Source: Brenneria goodwinii
Lineage (GTDB): Bacteria > Pseudomonadota > Gammaproteobacteria > Enterobacterales > Enterobacteriaceae
DNA length: 64,000 nucleotides
Direction of reading: 5' to 3'
NCBI RefSeq assembly: GCF_002291445.1
Contig: NZ_CP014137.1
Span: 372,001-436,000, forward strand
Shown here in pieces: positions 62,001 to 64,000 of this stretch. Numbering within the stretch: the stretch's first letter is position 1; each line of letters opens with the position of its first letter. The position numbers and the translations under genes are program-made. The notes beneath the pieces are model-generated. The model did not search any database, was not told the origin of the DNA, and saw nothing but the letters and a program-made list of their open reading frames with translations.

Positions 62001-64000
62001 TGTGCCGGGCAGCGTGCTGGCGGGTAACACGTCGGTCAATGCGACGGTGACCACCACGGATGCGGCAGGTAATACCGCCACCGCCGATGCCAGCCACGGT
62101 TATGAAGTGGATGTCATCGCACCGGAAGCCAGCATTACTATCGATCCAGTAACTTCCGACAACACTATCAATCTGGTTGAGTCGAACCAGCCGCAGACGA
62201 TTTCTGGCCGGGTTGGTAACGACGTTCAGGTGGGCGACATGGTAACGGTGACGGTCGGTGGTCAGTCCTATCAGACCACCGTCATTGCCGACGCCGATGG
62301 GAGTACTATCTGGAGCGTAAGCGTACCGGGCGAGGTGCTGGCCGGTAATACGCAGATCCATGCGGAAGTTACTACGTCGGACGCCGCCGGTAACCCGACC
62401 ACGGCAGCCGCAGATCATAGCTACGCGGTTGATACCGTGGCGCCAGAAGCCAGCATCACTATCGATCCGGTGACTTCTGATAACACCATCAATCTGGCTG
62501 AGTCGAACCAGTCGCAGACTGTCTCTGGCCGTGTCGGTAATGACGTTCAGGCTGGTGATACGGTCACCGTGACGGTAGGCAGTGAGACTTACCAGACCAC
62601 GGTGAATGCTGATGGCAGTACGTGGAGCATAAGCGTACCGGGTGAAGTGCTGGCGGGTAATACGCAAATCCATGCGGAAGTTACTACGTCGGATACCGCC
62701 GGTAACCCGAGCACCGCCGCCGCAGATCACAATTATGCGGTCGACACCGTGGCGCCGGAAGCCAGCATCACTATCGATTCGGTAACCGCTGATAACACCA
62801 TCAACCTGGCTGAGTCGAATCAGCCGCAGAATATCACTGGTCGCGTTGGTAACGATGTTCAGGCTGGCGATACGGTCACCGTGACGGTTGGCGGTCAGTC
62901 CTATCAAACCACCGTCACCGCAGCCGATGGCGGCAACATCTGGAGCGTAAGCGTGCCGGGTGATGTTTTGGCCGGTAATACGCAGATCCATGCGGAAGTT
63001 ACTACGTCGGATGCAGCCGGTAACCCGACTACGGCAACAGCGGATCACAGCTATGCGGTTGATACCGAGGCACCAGAAGCCGAGATCTCTATTGATACCA
63101 TTACCGCGGATAACGTGATCAATGCCGCCGAGTCTAACCAAACGATCTCCGTCACTGGTCAGGTAGGCGCTAATGTACAGGTCGGTGATACGGTCACCGT
63201 GACGGTAGGCAACGAGACCTACCAGACCACGGTGAATGCCGATGGCACGACCTGGAGTGTCGGCGTGCCCGGCAGCGTGTTGGCAGGCAATAGCACCGTC
63301 AATGCCTCGGTGACTACGTCTGATGCAGCGGGGAATACGACGACCGCCGATGCGAGCCGTCCATATAGTGTGGATACGGTAGCGCCAGAAGCCACCATTA
63401 CTATCGATGCCATCACCGCCGATAACGTGGTGAATGCCGCCGAGTCTGGTCAGACTATTTCCGTCACTGGTCAGGTGGGCGCCAACGTCCAGGCCGGTGA
63501 TACGGTCACCGTCACGGTCGGTAATGAGACCTACCAGACCACGGTTAACACCGATGGCACGACCTGGAGCGTCAATGTACCGGGTAGCGTATTGGCGGGT
63601 AATAGTTCCGTGAATGCCACGGTCACCACCTCTGATGCGGCAGGCAATACGGCTACTGCAAATGCCAGCCACGGTTATGAAGTGGATGTTACCGCACCAG
63701 AAGCGGCAATTAGCATCGATACCATCACTGCCGATAATGTGATTAATGCCGCTGAGTCCAATCAAAACATCAGCGTCACCGGTAAAGTGGGCTCGGACGT
63801 CCAGGCCGGCGATACGGTCACTGTGACGGTAGGCAACGAAACTTACCAAACCACGGTCAATGCCGATAGCAGCACCTGGAGCGTCAACGTGCCGGGTAGC
63901 GTGCTGGCGGGCAATAACGCGGTGAATGCCTCAGTGACAACAGCCGATGCGGCAGGCAATACAACCACCGCCGATGCTAATCGTCCGTATGGTGTGGATA
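50002..64000 (+). CDS. Giant LapA-type RTX-class adhesin with retention module and Ig-like repeats (3' end outside window)
   Basis: The frame opens at TTG 50002 (RBS AAGGGG, 7-base spacing) and reads without a stop to the window end: at least 4666 codons. Residues 1-125 match a LapA retention module: NVIGIIKFVIGQVFVVALDG, RIYSGEEVVTGDNGAVSITL, DGRTLDLGRDSNW and a TAAG cleavage motif at 105-108. Residues about 174-269 are a first Ig-like domain (AITINGDGTVSFSF ... GSYTDENGTPGTG). From residue 270 there are at least 41 complete tandem Ig-like units of 104, 106 or 107 residues. There is no N-terminal Sec signal, as expected for type I export through LapEBC next door. The C-terminal calcium-binding repeats and secretion signal must lie beyond the window. 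Role: surface attachment and biofilm, by family knowledge. Confidence 0.93.
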   Translation, partial: MNNVIGIIKFVIGQVFVVALDGSQRLLVAGERIYSGEEVVTGDNGAVSITLPDGRTLDLGRDSNWSGVAGVNNENTTSANNNSDVESLQSAIAQGEDPTQILEPTAAGNSDIGEAGDGGGSHTPVVLELTGQIVDPLVGYDTAGLTAGTASSSEENNPAGMALAASNAETTDSTTSPSVAITINGDGTVSFSFTKPPAGFDGNDITVANGTLSALTQDPNDPTHWSAVLTPRSDFEGEVVISVPDGSYTDENGTPGTGASSSITVDTLAPDAAISIDPITADNVVNADESNQTISVTGQVGADVHAGDIVAVTVGGQSYQTTVNADGNTWSVDVPGSVLAGNTAISASVTTSDAAGNSTTAHASRTYGVDTVAPEASITIDPVTTDNVINQAESTQPQTITGRVGNDVQVGDTVTVTVGGHSYQTTVTAADGGSMWSVSVPGSVLAGNSQIHAEVITSDEAGNSTTATADHNYTVDAVVPQASITIDPITGDDIINLAESNQPQSVTGRVGNDVQAGDTVTVTVGGQSYQTTVTTAADGSHIWSVSVPGSVLAGNSQIHAEVTTSDTAGNPTTATADHSYAVDTVAPEATITIDTITADNVVNAAESNQTINVTGQVSADVQAGDTVIVTVGNETYQTTVNTDGTTWNVGVPGSVLAGNSTVNATVTTVDAAGNTATANTSHGYEVDVTAPEAAISIDTITADNVINAAESGQTISVTGQVGANVQAGDTVTVTVGGESYQTTVNADGGTWSVNVPGSVLAGNSSVNATVTTADTAGNTATANASHGYEVDVTAPEASITIDPVTSDNTINLVEANQPQTISGHVGNDVQVGDTVTVTVGGQSYQTTVTAADGGNIWSVSVPGDVLAGNTQIHAEVTTSDAAGNPTTATADHSYAVDTVAPEATITIDPVTADNTINLSESNQPQNITGRVGNDVQAGDTVTVTVGGQSYQTTVTAASDGSNIWSVSVPGEVLAGNTQIHAEVTTSDSAGNPTTATADHSYAVDTVAPEATITIDPVTADNTINLAESNQPQTITGRVGSDVQVGDTVTVTVGSQSYQTTVTAADGGNIWSVSVPGEVLAGNTQIHAEVTTSDAAGNPATAAADHSYDVDSVAPEATITIDTITVDNVINAAESNQTISVTGQVGANVQAGDTVTVTVGNETYQTTVNADGTTWSVNVPGSVLAGNSSVNATVTTADTAGNTATANASHGYEVDVTAPEASITIDPVTSDNTINLVESNQPQTLSGRVGNDVQAGDTVTVMVGNETYQTTVNADGSTWSVNVSGSVLAGNSTVNATVTTSDAAGNPTTATADHSYDVDTVAPEATITIDTITADNVVNAAESNQTISITGQVGANVQAGDTVIVTVGSETYQTTVNADGTTWSVNVPGSVLAGNSTVNATVTTVDAAGNTATANTSHGYDVDIAAPEASITIDPVTADNTINLAESNQPQTIAGRVGNDVQVGDTVTVTVGDQSYHTTVTAADDGNIWSVSVPGEVLAGNTQIHAEVTTSDIAGNPTTATADHSYAVDTEAPEAEISIDTITADNVINAAESNQTINVTGQVGANVQAGDTVTVTVGNETYQTTVNADGSTWSVNVPGNVLAGNSSVNATVTTADAAGNTASANTSRGYDVDIAAPEATISIDTITADNVINAAESGQTIAVTGQVGANVQAGDTVTVTVGSETYQTTVNADGSTWSVNVPGNLLAGNSSVNATVTTADAAGNTATANTSHGYDVDVTAPEASITIDPVTSDNTINLTESNQPQTISGRVGNDVQVGDTVTVTVGDQSYQTTVTVADGGNIWSVSVPGEVLAGNTQIHAEVTTSDAAGNPATAAADHSYAVDTVAPEAEITIDTITADNVINAAESGQTINVTGQVGANVQAGDTVTVTVGGESYQTTVNADGTTWSVGVPGNVLAGNSSVNATVTTSDAAGNMTTAESSRGYTVDTVAPEASITIDPVTADNTINLSESNQSQMISGRVGNDVQVGDTVMVTVGDQSYQTTVTAADGGNIWSVSVPGDVLAGNSSVNAMVTTSDAAGNTTTADANRPYGVDTVAPEATISIDTITADNVINAAESGQTINVTGQVGANVQAGDTVTVTVGNETYQTTVNTDGTTWSVGVPGSVLAGNTAVNATVTTADAAGNTATANTSHDYGVDVTAPEAAISIDTITADNVVNAVESNQNISVTGKVGSDVQAGDTVTVTVGSETYQTTVNADGTTWSVNVPGSVLAGNSSVNATVTTADAAGNTTTAEASRPYDVDTVAPEAAISIDTITADNVINAAESQQDVAVTGQVGANVQAGDTVTVTVGGESYQTTVNADGMTWSVNVPGSVLAGNSTVNATVTTADAAGNPTTATADHSYAVDTVAPEASITIDPVTADNTINLAESNQSQTVSGRVGNDVQVGDTVTVTVGDQSYQTTVTAADGGNIWSVNVPGSVLAGNSAVNATVTTTDAAGNTASANASHGYEVDVTAPEATISIDTITADNVINVAESGQTISVTGQVGANVQAGDTVTVTVGGESYQTTVNADGTTWSVGVPGNVLAGNSSVNATVTTSDAAGNMTTAESSRGYTVDTVAPEATITIDPVTADNTINLAESNQPQTITGRVGNDVQVGDTVTVTVGGQSYQTTVTADADGGNIWSVNVPGAMLAGNTQIHAEVTTSDAAGNPTTAAADHSYAVDTVAPEATITIDTITADNVINAAESGQTINVTGQVGANVQAGDTVTVTVGRETYQTTVNADGSTWSVNVPGSVLAGNSAVNATVTTTDAAGNTVSANASHGYEVDVTAPEATISIDTITADNVINVAESGQTISITGQVGANVQAGDTVTVTVGSDTYQTTVNADGRTWSVNVPGSVLAGNTSVNATVTTADVAGNTTTADASRPYGVDTVAPEATITIDTITADNVVNAAESQQDVTVTGQVGSNVQAGDVVTVTIGNEIYQTTVNADGSTWSVGVPGSVLAGNSSVNATVTTADAAGNTTTANASHGYEVDVTAPEAAISIDTITADNVISAAESNQNISVTGKVGSDVQAGDTVTVTVGNETYQTTVNADSSTWSVNVPGSVLAGNNAVNASVTTADAAGNTTTADANRPYGVDTVAPEAEISINIITADNVINAAESGQTISVTGQVGANVQAGDTVTVTVGNETYQTTVNSDGSTWSVNVPGSVLAGNTSVNATVTTADAAGNTATAESSRGYTVDTVAPEASITIDPVTADNTINLSESNQPQAITGRVGNDVQVGDTVTVTVGNETYQTTVNADGTTWSVGVPGGVLAGNSTVNATVTTADAAGNTTTADASRGYTVDVTAPEATISIDTITADNVINAAESNQTINVTGQVGANVQAGDTVTVTVGNETYQTTVNADGSTWSVNVPGNVLAGNSSVNATVTTADAAGNTASANTSRGYDVDIAAPEATISIDTITADNVINAAESGQTIAVTGQVGANVQAGDTVTVTVGSETYQTTVNADGSTWSVNVPGNLLAGNSSVNATVTTADAAGNTATANTSHGYDVDVTAPEASITIDPVTSDNTINLTESNQPQTISGRVGNDVQVGDTVTVTVGDQSYQTTVTVADGGNIWSVSVPGEVLAGNTQIHAEVTTSDAAGNPATAAADHSYAVDTVAPEAEITIDTITADNVINAAESGQTINVTGQVGANVQAGDTVTVTVGGESYQTTVNADGTTWSVGVPGNVLAGNSSVNATVTTSDAAGNMTTAESSRGYTVDTVAPEASITIDPVTADNTINLSESNQPQTISGRVGNDVQVGDTVTVTVGDQSYQTTVTAADGGNIWSVSVPGEVLAGNTQIHAEVTTSDAAGNPTTAAADHSYAVDTVAPEATITIDTITADNVINAAESGQTINVTGQVGANVQAGDTVTVTVGGESYQTTVNADGTTWSVGVPGSVLAGNSTVNAIVTTADAAGNTTTANASHGYEVDITAPEATITIDTITADNVINAAESGQTINVTGQVGANVQAGDTVTVTVGSDTYQTTVNADGRTWSVNVPGSVLAGNTSVNATVTTTDAAGNTATADASHGYEVDVIAPEASITIDPVTSDNTINLVESNQPQTISGRVGNDVQVGDMVTVTVGGQSYQTTVIADADGSTIWSVSVPGEVLAGNTQIHAEVTTSDAAGNPTTAAADHSYAVDTVAPEASITIDPVTSDNTINLAESNQSQTVSGRVGNDVQAGDTVTVTVGSETYQTTVNADGSTWSISVPGEVLAGNTQIHAEVTTSDTAGNPSTAAADHNYAVDTVAPEASITIDSVTADNTINLAESNQPQNITGRVGNDVQAGDTVTVTVGGQSYQTTVTAADGGNIWSVSVPGDVLAGNTQIHAEVTTSDAAGNPTTATADHSYAVDTEAPEAEISIDTITADNVINAAESNQTISVTGQVGANVQVGDTVTVTVGNETYQTTVNADGTTWSVGVPGSVLAGNSTVNASVTTSDAAGNTTTADASRPYSVDTVAPEATITIDAITADNVVNAAESGQTISVTGQVGANVQAGDTVTVTVGNETYQTTVNTDGTTWSVNVPGSVLAGNSSVNATVTTSDAAGNTATANASHGYEVDVTAPEAAISIDTITADNVINAAESNQNISVTGKVGSDVQAGDTVTVTVGNETYQTTVNADSSTWSVNVPGSVLAGNNAVNASVTTADAAGNTTTADANRPYGVD
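50314..50325 (+). other. Predicted LapG cleavage motif TAAG in the adhesin
   Basis: Codons ACG GCT GCC GGG encode T105-A106-A107-G108. In Pseudomonas fluorescens LapA, the periplasmic protease LapG cuts between two alanines of a TAAG motif at about residue 108, releasing the adhesin. Position and context (after the DLGRDSNW segment, before an acidic Gly-rich linker) match. Confidence 0.75.
54622..55910 (+). repeat. Exact 1289-bp duplication, copy 1
   Basis: Base-for-base identical to 59953-61241 by line-by-line reading; offset 5331 bp, exactly 17 repeat units. Identity stops sharply on both sides (54621 and 55911 differ from 59952 and 61242). Confidence 0.9.
59040..59293 (+). repeat. Exact 254-bp duplication reaching the window end
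   Basis: Identical to 63747-64000, offset 4707 bp, exactly 15 units. The identity is cut off by the window end, so the true block may be longer. The base just before it (59039 G against 63746 A) changes Ser to Asn. Confidence 0.85.
59953..61241 (+). repeat. Exact 1289-bp duplication, copy 2
   Basis: Second copy of the block at 54622-55910. It spans just over four Ig-like units. A 206-bp part of it (60973-61178) also occurs at 57526-57731, giving three identical copies of that part. Confidence 0.9.

Larger units (their letters stand above)
50809..64000 (+). repeat. Tandem array of at least 41 Ig-like coding repeats
   Basis: Taking the conserved Pro-(Glu/Asp)-Ala codons as unit start, boundaries fall at 50809, 51121, 51439, 51760, 52072, 52384, 52702, 53023 and so on to 63697. 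There are 41 complete units: 27 of 312 bp, 10 of 318 bp and 4 of 321 bp, plus one partial unit at the window end. All length change is in one loop: TVNADGTTW (312), TVTAADGGNIW (318) or one residue more (321). Typical unit text: IDTITADNVINAAES ... GDTVTVTVG ... SYQTTV ... WSVNVPGSVLAGN ... TTADAAGNT. Confidence 0.95.

Noticed and set aside
61090..63849. 919-codon minus-strand open frame, and similar ones at 55759-57396 and 57643-58830
   Set aside because: Same cause as the 50527-54570 frame: antisense of the Ig-like repeats in the same register.
50809..64000. CRISPR-like or satellite array
   Set aside because: Units are 312-321 bp, all multiples of three, continuous in one coding frame and without spacers.

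Overview
The window is chromosomal DNA of a gamma-proteobacterium of the order Enterobacterales. Most housekeeping proteins match their Escherichia coli counterparts in length and nearly residue for residue (dgt, degP, cdaR, gltX, ung, grcA, srmB, trmN6, nadB, rpoE-rseABC, lepAB-rnc-era-recO-pdxJ-acpS, yfhL), and E. coli-like gene neighbourhoods are kept (gltX between a Val/Lys tRNA cluster and two Ala tRNAs; nadB divergent from rpoE). A full Tad pilus locus next to a LapA-type giant adhesin, plus an ERIC element, suggests a plant-associated member of Pectobacteriaceae (Brenneria, Pectobacterium or Dickeya type). The genus cannot be settled from this window.

Layout. 1-4023: end of dgt, degP behind a probable sigma-E promoter, and cdaR. 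4426-8236: sulfate ABC transporter (Sbp-type binding protein, cysT, cysW, cysA). 8237-11043: a repeat-rich gap, a minus-strand tRNA operon (three tRNA-Val, one tRNA-Lys), gltX, and two tRNA-Ala genes. 11148-18000: ung, grcA with two FNR boxes and an ERIC element in its leader, a Tat-type phosphoesterase, srmB, trmN6 and nadB. 18207-28122: sigma-E operon rpoE-rseA-rseB-rseC, then lepA, lepB, rnc, era, recO, pdxJ, acpS and the convergent yfhL.

From 28123 onward the window changes character: long AT-rich gaps and surface-attachment genes. It holds a PdeH-type c-di-GMP phosphodiesterase, a PAS-GAF-GGDEF diguanylate cyclase, a 13-gene Flp/Tad pilus operon (flp to tadG, 32318-44274), a cluster of palindromic REP-like repeats, a minus-strand type I secretion operon (lapE-lapB-lapC, 49626-44619), and divergently a giant LapA-type adhesin that starts at TTG 50002 and is still open at the window end (at least 4666 codons).

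The adhesin begins with a retention module containing a TAAG motif at residues 105-108, the form of site that the periplasmic protease LapG cuts in Pseudomonas LapA. It continues as at least 41 complete tandem Ig-like units of exactly 312, 318 or 321 bp. The units are mosaics of two parent types, and a 1289-bp block is duplicated without a difference 5331 bp (17 units) apart. The likely theme of the right half is c-di-GMP-controlled attachment: two c-di-GMP enzymes, one pilus and one tethered adhesin with its own exporter. LapD and LapG are not in the window.
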